A stretch of DNA of 64,000 bases, taken from assembly GCF_016864375.1 (NCBI RefSeq), contig NZ_CP069359.1, positions 392,044 through 456,043 of the forward strand. The letters are read 5' to 3'. Below the pieces are notes generated by a model. That model was given only the letters and a program-made list of their open reading frames with translations, did not search any database and was not told the DNA's origin. The position numbers and the translations under genes are program-made. Shown here piece after piece: positions 17,239 to 24,916 of the stretch. Each line of letters begins with the position of its first letter. Positions within the stretch are counted from its first letter, which is position 1. The stretch comes from Microvirga sp. VF16 (GTDB lineage Bacteria; Pseudomonadota; Alphaproteobacteria; Rhizobiales; Beijerinckiaceae).

Positions 17239-17946
17239 ATGACCCAAGCCGCTCGCCAGGACAGCCATTCCGCTCCCAAAGAGACAGATCACTGTCGGTC
17301 TGCACGGCGCAAGCTGGCGCGGCTCCGTCGCATCCATCCGCTCCCGCACGCGCAGTACCTAGCGCTTGTTGAGGAGGTTCGCGCGGGCCGTCGCTCGAAG
17401 TATGTGCGCGATCAACTTCCCGCCTGTTTGCCCCACCTGCGGGCGTTCGCGCTGCATCTGACCCACGATCCGATCCGGAGTGATGATCTTGTGCAGAGTA
17501 CGGTCCTACGGGCTTGGGCGAACCTGGATCATTTCCAACACGGCACCAACCTGGAGGCATGGCTGTTCACGATCCTGCGCAACAGCTTCTACTCAGAGCA
17601 TCGTAAGCACAGACGGGAGATTGAAGACCCGGACGGCGGCTATGCCAGACGCCTGATGGTTTATCCTGAGCAGGAGCATCACTTGATGCTGCAAGACCTT
17701 CAACAGGCGCTGGCGCAGCTATCGCCAGAACAGCATCAAGCCCTTCTCCTGGTGGCTGAGCAAGGCAAGACCTACGAAGATGCAGCGGCTCTCTGCGGTG
17801 TCGCGGTCGGCACGCTCAAAAGCCGGGTCAACCGAGCCCGTACCCAGTTGGCAGCGCTGTTGCAGATGGAGAACCGGCACGATCTTGGCCCGGATCGTCT
17901 GATGCAGGCCGCACTCCAACACTCCCAGGCCGCAGTTTCCATGTGA
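17239..17946 (+). CDS. ECF-family RNA polymerase sigma factor
   Basis: 235 residues. Region 2 is at about residues 65-125 (RSDDLVQSTVLRAWANLDHFQHGTNLEAWLFTILRNSFYSEHRK), and region 4 at about 155-208 (LSPEQHQALLLVAEQGKTYEDAAALCGVAVGTLKSRVNRAR). The pattern is close to alphaproteobacterial EcfG/ECF15-type general stress sigma factors. The N-terminus is about 60 residues longer than usual and basic. No anti-sigma gene or PhyR/NepR lies next to it. A GGAAC-N17-CGTT promoter of the EcfG type occurs at 21372, consistent with such a factor acting in this region. Confidence 0.88.
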   Translation: MTQAARQDSHSAPKETDHCRSARRKLARLRRIHPLPHAQYLALVEEVRAGRRSKYVRDQLPACLPHLRAFALHLTHDPIRSDDLVQSTVLRAWANLDHFQHGTNLEAWLFTILRNSFYSEHRKHRREIEDPDGGYARRLMVYPEQEHHLMLQDLQQALAQLSPEQHQALLLVAEQGKTYEDAAALCGVAVGTLKSRVNRARTQLAALLQMENRHDLGPDRLMQAALQHSQAAVSM

Positions 17947-17981
17947 AATCGTCCCTGGTGCTGTTCAAGGTGGAGGATCAC

Positions 17982-18293
17982 ATGCCGAATTCAAAACCTG
18001 AGAAACCGGACGAACGGGTGAAAGCAAGCAAGAGTGCGGCTAAGGAGACAGCCTCTGCTTTCCTGACGCCGTTAGAGCCATCGCAGGAACTCGCTGCCAT
18101 TGTCGGCGCGGCTCCCTTGCCGCGCCCGGAGGTGGTGAGCAAGGTCTGGGACTACATCAAGAAACACAAGCTTCAGAACCCGCAGAACAAGCGTGAGATC
18201 ATGGCGGACGAGAAGCTTCAGGCGGTGTTCGGAGGTAAGAACAAAGCCAGCATGTTCGAGATGAACAAGCACCTCGCCCAGCACCTCAAGTGA
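17982..18293 (+). CDS. SWIB/MDM2-domain protein
   Basis: 103 residues from the ATG at 17982, with GGAGG eight bases upstream. A Lys/Glu-rich head is followed by the SWIB core: LPRPEVVSKVWDYIKKHKLQNPQNKREIMADEKLQAVFGG, then MFEMNKHLAQHL. Bacterial SWIB proteins occur in chlamydiae and many alphaproteobacteria. They are DNA- or chromatin-associated in eukaryotes, while the bacterial role is unsettled. It follows the sigma factor by 36 bp and may share its transcript. Confidence 0.9.
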   Translation: MPNSKPEKPDERVKASKSAAKETASAFLTPLEPSQELAAIVGAAPLPRPEVVSKVWDYIKKHKLQNPQNKREIMADEKLQAVFGGKNKASMFEMNKHLAQHLK

Positions 18294-18349
18294 AATGCGG
18301 TAAAGGGCAAGCTATGCAAGCTTCTGGGGATAGCGATCTGAGTGGTGGG

Positions 18350-18631
18350 TTATCGCTGAGCCACTCGCCTCAGTTCAGCGGCGTGAACTCGCTCGCGGAG
18401 CGCAGCGTTGCGCAGGTAACGGGCCGCAGACCGCAGGCGGGTGGCCTCATCCGTTTGATGCTGATCTTCCAGTAGCTTGACCTTAAGTTCAAGCCTCGCA
18501 ACAGCCCGCTCGCGACATTCGGCCCAATGCTCAAGCGCCTGCGCTTGCTGAAGAGGTTTTGGCGGATGGCAGAGTTCGATCATCTGCACACCACACATCG
18601 TGCCTTTCGAAGAGACCCAATCTCGCAGCAT
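18350..18631 (-). CDS. Small helical protein of unknown function
   Basis: 93 residues (or 82 from Met12 at 18598). Mostly charged helix (ALEHWAECRERAVARLELKVKLLEDQ...RLRSAARYLRNAALRERVHAAELRR), suggesting a coiled coil. Convergent with the SWIB gene. No family recognised. Confidence 0.55.
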   Translation of the reverse strand: MLRDWVSSKGTMCGVQMIELCHPPKPLQQAQALEHWAECRERAVARLELKVKLLEDQHQTDEATRLRSAARYLRNAALRERVHAAELRRVAQR

Positions 18632-18879
18632 ATTACGTCTGAACAGAGGCCGCTGAGACTGTTGTCTCGTGAACGGGAGTGTAGCAGGAGGCGCGAACTT
18701 TAGCGAAGCTGTTTACATGGGGTAAGAAAAGTGAGAACGTGCCGCCACATGGATGGTGGCCGGAAGGATGAGCACCTTACGCTCTGAGCCCGTCATCGAC
18801 GGCTCCAACAATCATCAGCGGCCATTACAGGTTGAGTCCGAGCGCGAGTACCAGTGAGGTTTTCGAGGCAAGGTGTCCC

Positions 18880-19101
18880 ATGGCGCACAAGTTCCAGGTT
18901 GGTCAGACGGTTCTCCCGGCCCATCCCAGGCGAGCCAATCCCGATACATACGTGATTGTTCAGGCGCTGCCTGAAACATCGCACGGGTCTCAATACCGGA
19001 TCAGGGCGCTATCGAGCGCAGCCGAGTGCATCGTTCACGAAATGCAAATCAAGAAGGTGCAAGCAGAGCCAGATCACCCTCTGAAGGTCTCACGTCACTA
19101 G
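18880..19101 (+). CDS. Small conserved-type protein of unknown function
   Basis: 73 residues from the ATG at 18880 (MAHKFQVGQTV). The pattern FxVGQTV ... YVIVQALPETSHGSQYRIRALSSAAE..V.E is like the short SH3-fold proteins frequent in Methylobacteriaceae. An earlier in-frame ATG at 18832 has no support. It is followed 10 bp later by the membrane mini-protein at 19112, probably in the same transcript. Confidence 0.65.
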   Translation: MAHKFQVGQTVLPAHPRRANPDTYVIVQALPETSHGSQYRIRALSSAAECIVHEMQIKKVQAEPDHPLKVSRH

Positions 19102-19111
19102 GGGGTATGCC

Positions 19112-19249
19112 ATGCCCGTAGACCTGCCTCCGAAGCTGGATGGTATCGGGATCGCTCCTGCAAGCAGCGTCATCGACCGCATCCTGAATTGGACAGCCGT
19201 CATGGTCTGTATCGGCTTGGGTTGGTGGGCTGCCATTCTCCTGCGCTAG
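19112..19249 (+). CDS. Single-pass membrane mini-protein (45 residues)
   Basis: ATG at 19112 after GGGGGTATGCC, 10 bp downstream of the previous gene. 45 codons: a polar N-terminus (MPVDLPPKLDGIG) and a C-terminal membrane helix (VMVCIGLGWWAAILL) ending in Arg. No family recognised. Confidence 0.55.
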   Translation: MPVDLPPKLDGIGIAPASSVIDRILNWTAVMVCIGLGWWAAILLR

Positions 19250-19585
19250 GAGTGAGACTGATCGCCGAAGCGACTTTGTGGCGAAACTACAAGATTGTCT
19301 GTTCGCTGTGGCAAGAGGCCGAGACAGCCGTCTCAAAGGCAACTTTGGTCCACCACAAGAACCCGCTCGGGCAGAGTAATTTGTTAGCTCTCCACCAACT
19401 CACTCGGAGCATGTTCAAATCTGGCCTCATGCCTCTCGGGCATGCAAAGCGGGATATGCCGAGCGCTCGATGATCGCAGCGCAAGCATCGGACAAGCGCC
19501 GAAAGAAAGCCCGATGCGGGCCAGCACCGGGTTTATCGGAATCCATCTGAGCGGCGACGGCCAACCCACCTATTGGCCGAATGGA
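19250..19585. other. Region without a supported gene
   Basis: About 335 bp between the mini-protein and the MucR fragment. The open frames here lack ribosome sites and protein-like composition. Confidence 0.45.
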
Positions 19586-19804
19586 TTAGGCAGCTTTCTT
19601 CGTGCGGCGACCCTTGGTGGAAGCGGTGGCTTCAGGTGCTTCGACCGGAGCCGCACCCTTCTTGCGCTGCTGACCCAACCCCATGGTCTTAGCAAGCTCG
19701 GAACGCGCCTTGGCGTAGTTCGGCGCAACCATCGGGTAATCCGCTGGTAGGTTCCAGTTGGCGCGGTACTGCTCGGAGGTCAAATCGGCCTCGCCCAGAG
19801 ATTC
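19586..19804 (-). pseudogene. C-terminal fragment of a MucR/Ros-type regulator
   Basis: The frame reads ESLGEADLTSEQYRANWNLPADYPMVAPNYA, then AKARSELAKTMGLGQQRKKG and a basic Ala/Lys tail. EQYRxxWxLPADYPMVAPNYA is the hallmark C-terminal part of MucR/Ros zinc-finger regulators. The upstream zinc-finger half (Cys2His2) is absent, and a stop codon precedes Glu. Only a TTG could start the remaining 65 residues. It is a remnant rather than a working repressor, unless the fragment is made and interferes with intact MucR proteins. Confidence 0.78.
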
Positions 19805-19841
19805 TCACGATCACCAACTCAATCCCGCTCTCACAGAAGGG

Positions 19842-20069
19842 TCACGCGTGGGCAGAGTTCTCCTCGACAAGAGTTCCGATCAACCGGAGCAGTTCCTGCT
19901 GTTCCAGACCTGCGCCGCGTCCCAGGAAAGCCGCGATCTCCTCATGTTCCACTTGCCCTCCCGACGCCACATTGGCTTCATGACGGATAAACACAGCGCC
20001 TGAAGGGTCTGCAATCAAGTACCAGCGGTCGCCGCTTGAGCTTTCGTAGAGCTTACGCACCTTTTTCAT
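19842..20069 (-). CDS. Small protein of unknown function
   Basis: 75 residues from the ATG at 20069, with AGGAA upstream. MKKVRKLYESSSGDRWYLIADPSGAVFIRHEAN is followed by an acidic helix (EHEEIAAFLGRG...EQQELLRLIGTLVEE). The first half reads as a beta hairpin with a D-P-S-G turn; this two-part layout is common in alphaproteobacterial small proteins of unknown role. No membrane segment. Confidence 0.7.
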   Translation of the reverse strand: MKKVRKLYESSSGDRWYLIADPSGAVFIRHEANVASGGQVEHEEIAAFLGRGAGLEQQELLRLIGTLVEENSAHA

Positions 20070-20203
20070 GCGAGTTCCTGTCAGATGGATATATCGCGTT
20101 TATTGTACCTATTGGACAGCAGGCAGAAAGTGTCCTCTGTGTGGTCGGAAGTTTCCTTGTGGGACTTGAGTCGCGTCTCCAAGAGGGTCTGAGGAGGGCT
20201 GGC

Positions 20204-20446
20204 CTACCCGGATGACGTTGGGTCCGTTAGTTCGACGGACTCCACCGGATGGATGGACGAGATGGCATGTTTGTAAACGATCTGCGTACCATGGTCTCTT
20301 ACAAGCTGGACCGTGAAGTTGTCGAACGCTCTGATCTGGCCTTGTAGCCTGATCCCATTCACGAGAAACATCGTCACCTCAAGCTTGGTGTCGCGCAGAT
20401 GCTTCAGGAAGGTGTCCTGGAGGGATGAGGTGCTAGGTGCGGCCAT
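20204..20446 (-). CDS. hfq: Hfq-like RNA chaperone, divergent copy
   Basis: 80 residues from the ATG at 20446, preceded by AGGAACAGGCA; the frame extends upstream without support. The Sm1 motif is seen as FLVNGIRLQGQIRAFDNFTVQL and the Sm2 motif as QIVYKHAISSIHP, matching Hfq (VYKHA is diagnostic). The N-terminal helix differs from the main Hfq (LQDTFLKHLRDTKLEVTM), and the tail is short. Hfq hexamers bind small RNAs and mRNA. The divergence and accessory setting suggest a second copy beside the core gene, but the core gene cannot be checked here. Confidence 0.88.
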   Translation of the reverse strand: MAAPSTSSLQDTFLKHLRDTKLEVTMFLVNGIRLQGQIRAFDNFTVQLVRDHGTQIVYKHAISSIHPVESVELTDPTSSG

Positions 20447-20542
20447 TGCCTGTTCCTGTTGGAAGATCACTGCACCAGAGCGGACCCTCGCTGTCAAAGG
20501 CATCGGGACCGACCGGCCCATAATGGCCCCTCTTGCGGAGGA

Positions 20543-20800
20543 TTAAGGCATCTGCTGGATAACATTCTGTCCATCAAAATATGCCTGAATAATCCCACTA
20601 TCCTCCTCACGTGAATAGACATCCGGTGAGCTTGATGCGCCACGGGCAACGATCTTCCCATCCTCCAGGTACACGCGACCCGCACTCACTACTGTGGCTG
20701 GTACAGATTGCGCCATGTGCGAGTGCTGCATGAATTCGGGGAAGAGCAGCGGGAGCAACTCGCCGCCATCGAGTTTGAGCATGACATACTTCATGGCCAT
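20543..20800 (-). CDS. Small protein of unknown function
   Basis: 85 residues from the ATG at 20800 (MAMKYVMLKLDGGELLPLLFPEFMQHSHMAQ), with GGGAGA upstream. A strand-rich core (VVSAGRVYLEDGKIVARGASSSPDVYSREEDSGII) follows. The longer frame to 21052 includes unlikely hydrophobic sequence opposite another gene. It looks like a genuine conserved-type protein, but I cannot name it. Confidence 0.65.
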   Translation of the reverse strand: MAMKYVMLKLDGGELLPLLFPEFMQHSHMAQSVPATVVSAGRVYLEDGKIVARGASSSPDVYSREEDSGIIQAYFDGQNVIQQMP

Positions 20801-20914
20801 GAAGTTCTCCCCTTCTAGGCGCGGCAACAGCCTGTGTAGTAAGATAGGAGGCCATCTGCAAATAACTGAGGCCAGTACCCAAATGGCCCGGTTTTTCACC
20901 GAAAGGATATTCCT

Positions 20915-21196
20915 TTGTTCGAGAAGAAGCAGAGCTACACCCCCACAGAAGCCCAGCGCGCCTATGAGCAATTGGATCAGCTTGTCGCTAAGAAGAGTAT
21001 CAATCCCCGGCAGGCCAGCGCGTACCGACGACACATCGCCAGTCGCATTCAAGTCACGCTGAAGCCGTCCTACACCACACAGACGGCACGGCGGGCCAAA
21101 GCCGAGATCGTGAAGCTGACCGACGCTGGCACGATCACCCTGAAATCAGCAGCGGCGTATCGGGCGCATATCACCAAGCGCACTCAGGGAGCCTGA
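20915..21196 (+). CDS. Small protein made of two tandem repeats
   Basis: 93 residues from a TTG at 20915, with GAAAGGAT upstream. Two copies of about 38 residues repeat the pattern A-x-R-A-x-x-x-x-x-x-L-x-x-x-x-I-x-x-x-x-A-x-A-Y-R-x-H-I (AQRAYEQLDQL...ASAYRRHIASR and ARRAKAEIVKL...AAAYRAHITKR). It is strongly basic and helical, like small RNA-binding proteins; resemblance to ribosomal protein S20 is weak. Function unknown. Confidence 0.6.
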   Translation: MFEKKQSYTPTEAQRAYEQLDQLVAKKSINPRQASAYRRHIASRIQVTLKPSYTTQTARRAKAEIVKLTDAGTITLKSAAAYRAHITKRTQGA

Positions 21197-21368
21197 ACTC
21201 TGCGATCTGGAAGCCTGAGAGTGCGATGCTCCTGGAGAGCCTTATCAACGCGGATGTCTCATATCGGTAGCCACCCCAATCATCCGGCTCCTCCACTCGT
21301 ACCAACTTATTATCGCCCAAAGCCGTAACTGATCCCTGCCCTTTAGCCAAGCTCTTCACATAAGACAT
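21171..21368 (-). CDS. Possible small protein, uncertain
   Basis: 65-residue frame (MSYVKSLAKGQGSVTALGDNKLV...). The middle, VRVEEPDDWGGYRYETSALIRL, looks protein-like. It overlaps the end of the convergent gene by 26 bp and has no good ribosome site. Kept only as a candidate. Confidence 0.3.
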   Translation of the reverse strand: MSYVKSLAKGQGSVTALGDNKLVRVEEPDDWGGYRYETSALIRLSRSIALSGFQIAEFRLPECAW

Positions 21369-21371
21369 CCC

Positions 21372-21397
21372 GGAACGGCACTCGCCGCCTTGGCGTT
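21372..21397 (+). promoter_or_regulatory. EcfG-type general stress promoter
   Basis: GGAAC at 21372-21376, a 17-base spacer, then CGTT at 21394-21397. This fits the alphaproteobacterial EcfG consensus (GGAAC-N16/17-CGTT). It lies 53 bp upstream of the start codon of the FPTSDP-type membrane protein gene at 21450, a sensible distance for its promoter. Confidence 0.6.
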
Positions 21398-21449
21398 ACC
21401 ATCGGTACAGGTTGCCGCAAACCTGCTTTGAGTGTCCTGGAGGGCTCGT

Positions 21450-22046
21450 ATGGTGAACACATCCGGTATCAGCGGCCAACCCATTTCTGACAGGGCGGAG
21501 CCTCAGTCTGCGGGGTGTCCTCCTGATAACAAGCTGCCCGAGAACTCGCAGGAGAACCTCGATGCGAGGCTCGACCATGCCATTGAGGAGACCTTCCCGA
21601 CGAGCGATCCGGTCTCCGTGACCATCACCAAGGGCGCAGGACCTCATGGTCAAGCGGCTTCTCCCGCATCAGGCTTGGACCAGAAAATCAGTCCAGGGCA
21701 AGATGCCACCGAGCACGTTCTTGATCAGGTCCGGGAGGCGCTCAACGATGTCGCCGGGACTGCATCCGAGGTTGCCGGGACTGTCTACAGCCGGGGCGAG
21801 CGCTACGTGCGGCAGGTAGGCGAGCAGCATCCCGAGGCTCAGCATTATGCTCGCGAGGCTCAAAGGCTCGTCACCCGTCACACGACCGGGAACCCACTGC
21901 TCTCGCTCCTTGTCGCTGGAGCCATCGGCTATGCCCTGGCCTGGGTGATCCATGGCGAGAAGCGGAACCGGGACAGGCGCGTGCCGGATTATGCCCGAAC
22001 CAGACGCGACTATGCTTCGCAGGGTGACACCCACCATCGGTGGTGA
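21450..22046 (+). CDS. Stress-type membrane-anchored protein with FPTSDP motif and DUF883-like tail
   Basis: 198 residues from the ATG at 21450, after GGAGGG. The N-terminal part carries LDARLDHAIEETFPTSDPVSVT, a short acidic-helix plus FPxSDP motif known from many small alphaproteobacterial proteins. A long amphipathic helical stretch (about 85-140) and one membrane segment (PLLSLLVAGAIGYALAWVIHG) resemble YqjD/ElaB (DUF883) ribosome-associated inner-membrane proteins. The same architecture recurs at 42532-43146. Preceded by an EcfG-type promoter, so probably induced in general stress. Confidence 0.82.
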   Translation: MVNTSGISGQPISDRAEPQSAGCPPDNKLPENSQENLDARLDHAIEETFPTSDPVSVTITKGAGPHGQAASPASGLDQKISPGQDATEHVLDQVREALNDVAGTASEVAGTVYSRGERYVRQVGEQHPEAQHYAREAQRLVTRHTTGNPLLSLLVAGAIGYALAWVIHGEKRNRDRRVPDYARTRRDYASQGDTHHRW

Positions 22047-22107
22047 TGTGCGCACCAGCGCACAGGAAGCAGCAAGGTCACTCGAACACTTTTCAAAGGA
22101 GGATGTG

Positions 22108-22512
22108 ATGGCCCAGACTGATACGACAACTCGCACCGATGCATCGGGAGAGATGACTGGCAAGCCCTTGGTCGAGAGTGATCGGGTTGAGGGAACTGCC
22201 GTGTATGATCCGCAAGGCAACCACCTCGGCTCGATCAAGCGCCTGATGATCGAAAAGGTGAGCGGCAAGGTCGCCTACGCGGTGATGTCGTTCGGCGGCT
22301 TCCTCGGCATGGGCGAGGACGAGCACACCATCCCGTGGGGCAAGCTGACCTACGACACTGGCCTGGGCGGCTACCGCACGGACATCACCGAAGAGCAGCT
22401 ACGCGGCGCTCCGACCTTCTACCGGGATCGCGATGATTACGACTGGTCCGACCGGGAGCGCGAACGGGAACTGCACGACTACTGGCGAGCCCCGTACTAC
22501 TGGCCGATCTGA
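22108..22512 (+). CDS. PRC-barrel domain protein
   Basis: 134 residues from the ATG at 22108, with AAAGGAGG five bases upstream. LVESDRVEGTAVYDPQGNHLGSIKRLMIEKVSGKVAYAVMSFGGFLGMGEDEHTIPW is a complete PRC-barrel (RimM-like beta barrel). The C-terminus is Asp/Arg/Tyr-rich. In alphaproteobacteria such proteins sit with general-stress genes; the binding partner is unknown. It follows the FPTSDP gene by 61 bp and ends at a strong hairpin, so the two probably form one stress operon. Confidence 0.92.
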   Translation: MAQTDTTTRTDASGEMTGKPLVESDRVEGTAVYDPQGNHLGSIKRLMIEKVSGKVAYAVMSFGGFLGMGEDEHTIPWGKLTYDTGLGGYRTDITEEQLRGAPTFYRDRDDYDWSDRERERELHDYWRAPYYWPI

Positions 22513-22550
22513 GCGTTAGATGAGGTCAACTCGCACGGTGCAGCGGTAAC

Positions 22551-22576
22551 CCAGAGGAGCGCGAATGCTCCTCTGG
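22551..22576 (+). terminator. Hairpin after the PRC-barrel gene
   Basis: Perfect 10-bp stem CCAGAGGAGC / GCTCCTCTGG with a six-base loop, 38 bp past the stop codon. No clear U-tract follows, so termination strength is uncertain. Confidence 0.6.
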
Positions 22577-22684
22577 CCCATGTGAATGAGAGAAGTGAGG
22601 AATGCCGGATGGTTCCGAAGCCTCACCCAGGTTCAGCAATTCTCAGAGATGACACCCACAACGTTGTTGGAGGCCGAGTTCAAC

Positions 22685-22888
22685 ATGGCAAAGAACCCGT
22701 GGCTCAGTCTCTGGTTGAGTGCAGCAAATACCTGGGCTGGGGCGGCTCGTGGCTTCTGGACAGCCGAGATGCACCGTCAGCAGAAGGCGATGTTGAATGA
22801 GATGACGCGACCGAAGTCTCGGTCCTCGACCAAGACTCGCTCATCCAAGAAAGCGGCATCGGGTGTGCGGAGGAAAGCCAAAGGCTGA
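22685..22888 (+). CDS. Small protein with Trp-rich helix and basic tail
   Basis: 67 residues from the ATG at 22685 (MAKNPWLSLWLSAANTWAGAARGFWTAEMHRQQ), with GGAGG 12 bases upstream. The tail is Lys/Arg/Ser-rich (PKSRSSTKTRSSKKAA). The N-terminal helix resembles short phasin-like or ATP/GTP-binding-annotated small proteins in Methylobacterium. An upstream in-frame extension to 22586 lacks support. The role is unknown; binding a hydrophobic surface or nucleic acid is possible. Confidence 0.65.
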   Translation: MAKNPWLSLWLSAANTWAGAARGFWTAEMHRQQKAMLNEMTRPKSRSSTKTRSSKKAASGVRRKAKG

Positions 22889-22919
22889 TCATGGCCACAC
22901 GCTCTCATCCGACATAGCC

Positions 22920-24074
22920 TCAATAATCCGGCACCAGCCGTCGCTCGACCAGCGGCGCATCCATCCGGAACCGCAATCCCGCGCTGTCGTAGTGAACCTC
23001 CACCTCGGCATTGCACTGCATCGGCAGAACCCGCTCCAGGAGCATCGAGCCAAAGCCCTGGTGCTGCGGCTTGCTCACCGGAGGACCGCCGAACTCCCGC
23101 CAGTCGAGATGAAGCCTCCTCGCACCCTCGGCCTCACTCATGCGCCACCGGACCTGGACATATCCAGTCGGAACCGACAGAGCCCCGTACCGGACGGCGT
23201 TTGTGGTCAGTTCATGGAGTGCCATGCCGACTGGGACCGCCAGATCAGCCGATAATTCAACGCGTGGGCCAATCAGCATGAAGCGCGGCACTCGGCTTTC
23301 CGCAAAGGGTTTGAGTTCGTTGAGGGCGATTTCCCGCAGCGGTGCCGTCTGCCAATAGTCCTCGGTCAGCAGGTTGTGGGTCTTCGCCAAAGACATGATG
23401 CGGTTGGAAAACGAGCGGTAGAACTCGTCAAAGCTGCCGGTGGACCGACCCGTGGCTCCGACGAGGCCCTGGACGGTTGCCAGCGTGTTCTTCACGCGGT
23501 GGTGAAGCTCGCGCACGAGCAGAGCCTGCCGCTGCTCGATCCTGCGACTGACCTCCAGGGCCTCACCCTGTTCCAGAATGACCCGTCGTCGCTCCAGTTG
23601 CGACATGACCTGCCGCGTCAAGGCTTTGAGGGCAAAAGCCTGATCGTCGGTCAGATCGCGCGCCACATAGTCGAGCACGCACAGGGTGCCCAAGGGTACA
23701 CCGTATGGGGTTTCCAGCACGGCCCCGGCATAGAAGCGCAGGTGCGGCCTGCCCGCCACCAGCGGATCGGCGGCAAACCGCGCGTCTTGGGTCAGGTCGG
23801 GGATCACGGTCAGGCCCGCGCCACGAATGGTGCTCACGCAGATCGAGCGGTCCAGCGGCGTTTCGCGAAGACCGAAGCCTACCTCGGCCTTGAACCACTG
23901 TCGATCATTCTCAATAAGGCTGATGAGGGCGACCGGGGCCTGACAGACGCGTGTGGCAAGCTGTGCCAGATCGTCGAATTCAGGCTCGGGCGGCGTGTCG
24001 AGCACCCGGTAGCTGCGCAGGGCAGCCAGCCGCTCACTCTCGTTCCACGGGCGAGACGTTTGTTCGTTCGTCAC
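22920..24074 (-). CDS. GAF-domain HWE-family sensor histidine kinase
   Basis: 384 residues. A GAF domain spans about residues 30-160 (CQAPVALISLIENDRQWFKAEVGF...APYGVPLGTLCVLD type). The HWE dimerisation box ELHHRVKNTLATVQ has the phosphorylated His at 191. An N-box ALHELTTNAVRYGALS and the LDWREFGGP and GFGSMLLERVL motifs complete the HWE ATPase. No membrane segment, so it senses a cytoplasmic cue. It is followed on the same strand by, and probably pairs with, the single-domain response regulator at 24159-24536, whose gene lies just upstream. HWE kinases of this type commonly feed the alphaproteobacterial general stress response. Confidence 0.93.
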   Translation of the reverse strand: MTNEQTSRPWNESERLAALRSYRVLDTPPEPEFDDLAQLATRVCQAPVALISLIENDRQWFKAEVGFGLRETPLDRSICVSTIRGAGLTVIPDLTQDARFAADPLVAGRPHLRFYAGAVLETPYGVPLGTLCVLDYVARDLTDDQAFALKALTRQVMSQLERRRVILEQGEALEVSRRIEQRQALLVRELHHRVKNTLATVQGLVGATGRSTGSFDEFYRSFSNRIMSLAKTHNLLTEDYWQTAPLREIALNELKPFAESRVPRFMLIGPRVELSADLAVPVGMALHELTTNAVRYGALSVPTGYVQVRWRMSEAEGARRLHLDWREFGGPPVSKPQHQGFGSMLLERVLPMQCNAEVEVHYDSAGLRFRMDAPLVERRLVPDY

Positions 24075-24158
24075 GACGGCTACTCACGCCACCACGGTGA
24101 TGAGAACGGGCGACATGAGCGCGAGTTCGGGCCAATCCGACCCCTTCCCCAGAAGAGT

Positions 24159-24536
24159 TTAGGGACGCCCGACTGCAAGCTGCTGACAGGCTTCGACCAG
24201 CACGGCAGGCGGAGCGGGCTTCTCAATCCAGGGCACATGATGAAAGTCCGCCAGAAGCTGGCAGTTTTCGCTGAGGCCCGAGTAGATTAGGAATGGCACC
24301 TCGCGCCGCGCGAGTTCAAGAGCGATCTCGCGGCAGGGACCATCCTTCAGAGCCGCATCCAGAATCGCGGTGTCGGGCGTCTGGGTCCGGAGCCATTCCA
24401 GGGCAGCAGCACAGGTGGTGAAGGGGCCAGCCACCTCGTAGCCTGCATCCTGCAACTCGTCCTGGAGATCGAGCGCGATCAGGGCCTCGTCCTCCAAGAT
24501 GAGGGCAAGTGGCTTGCCATGAGCCTGCTGGGTCAT
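24159..24536 (-). CDS. Single-domain response regulator
   Basis: 125 residues from the ATG at 24536 (MTQQAHGKPL). CheY-type receiver: ALILEDEALIALDL (acidic pocket), DTAILDAALKDG (phosphoacceptor Asp), FLIYSGLS and WIEKPAPP (conserved Lys). No output domain. It is 84 bp upstream of the HWE kinase gene and co-directional, as in many kinase and receiver pairs. Probably passes phosphate between kinase and a downstream partner encoded elsewhere. Confidence 0.92.
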   Translation of the reverse strand: MTQQAHGKPLALILEDEALIALDLQDELQDAGYEVAGPFTTCAAALEWLRTQTPDTAILDAALKDGPCREIALELARREVPFLIYSGLSENCQLLADFHHVPWIEKPAPPAVLVEACQQLAVGRP

Positions 24537-24722
24537 CCGACGAGCCTTCACCCATCTGGCTTGAATCTAGCCTGAACAGGCAAGCTTGACGATCACCTGT
24601 GTTAACCGGCCAATCTACCGCACTGCCAACGCCGCCTTGGTCATATCGTCAGGTCTGAGTTCACCTTCACTGGTCGGTCCTCCAGGAGCACAGCCAGCAT
24701 TCATCGAGCACGATCCAGACGG

Positions 24723-24916
24723 CTATTGGTAGTCCCGCGCCATATTGTGTGGGGTCGAAAGGTGGTGCTCCCGCTCTCGAACCGCCCGCTGCGCCCGATC
24801 ATGAGCATAGCCATAACGCTCTTGCAGGCACGCGATGAGCGTTTCGCGATGACCTTTGATGCGGGCGGTGTCCTCATCCGTCAGCCGTGTCGCAGTGCCG
24901 TCATCCGATCACTCAT
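24723..24916 (-). pseudogene. Small frameshifted gene coupled to the cupin gene
   Basis: The ATG at 24916 overlaps the cupin stop codon (ATGA), giving MSDRMTALRHG before an early stop. In the adjacent frame the sequence continues RLTDEDTARIKGHRETLIACLQERYGYAHDRAQRAV and stops at 24723. The pattern LTDxDxxRIKGxREtLIxxLQERYGYAxDxA resembles the C-terminal part of CsbD-like stress proteins. The two pieces make one protein of about 64 residues if one frameshift near 24880 is undone. Confidence 0.5.
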
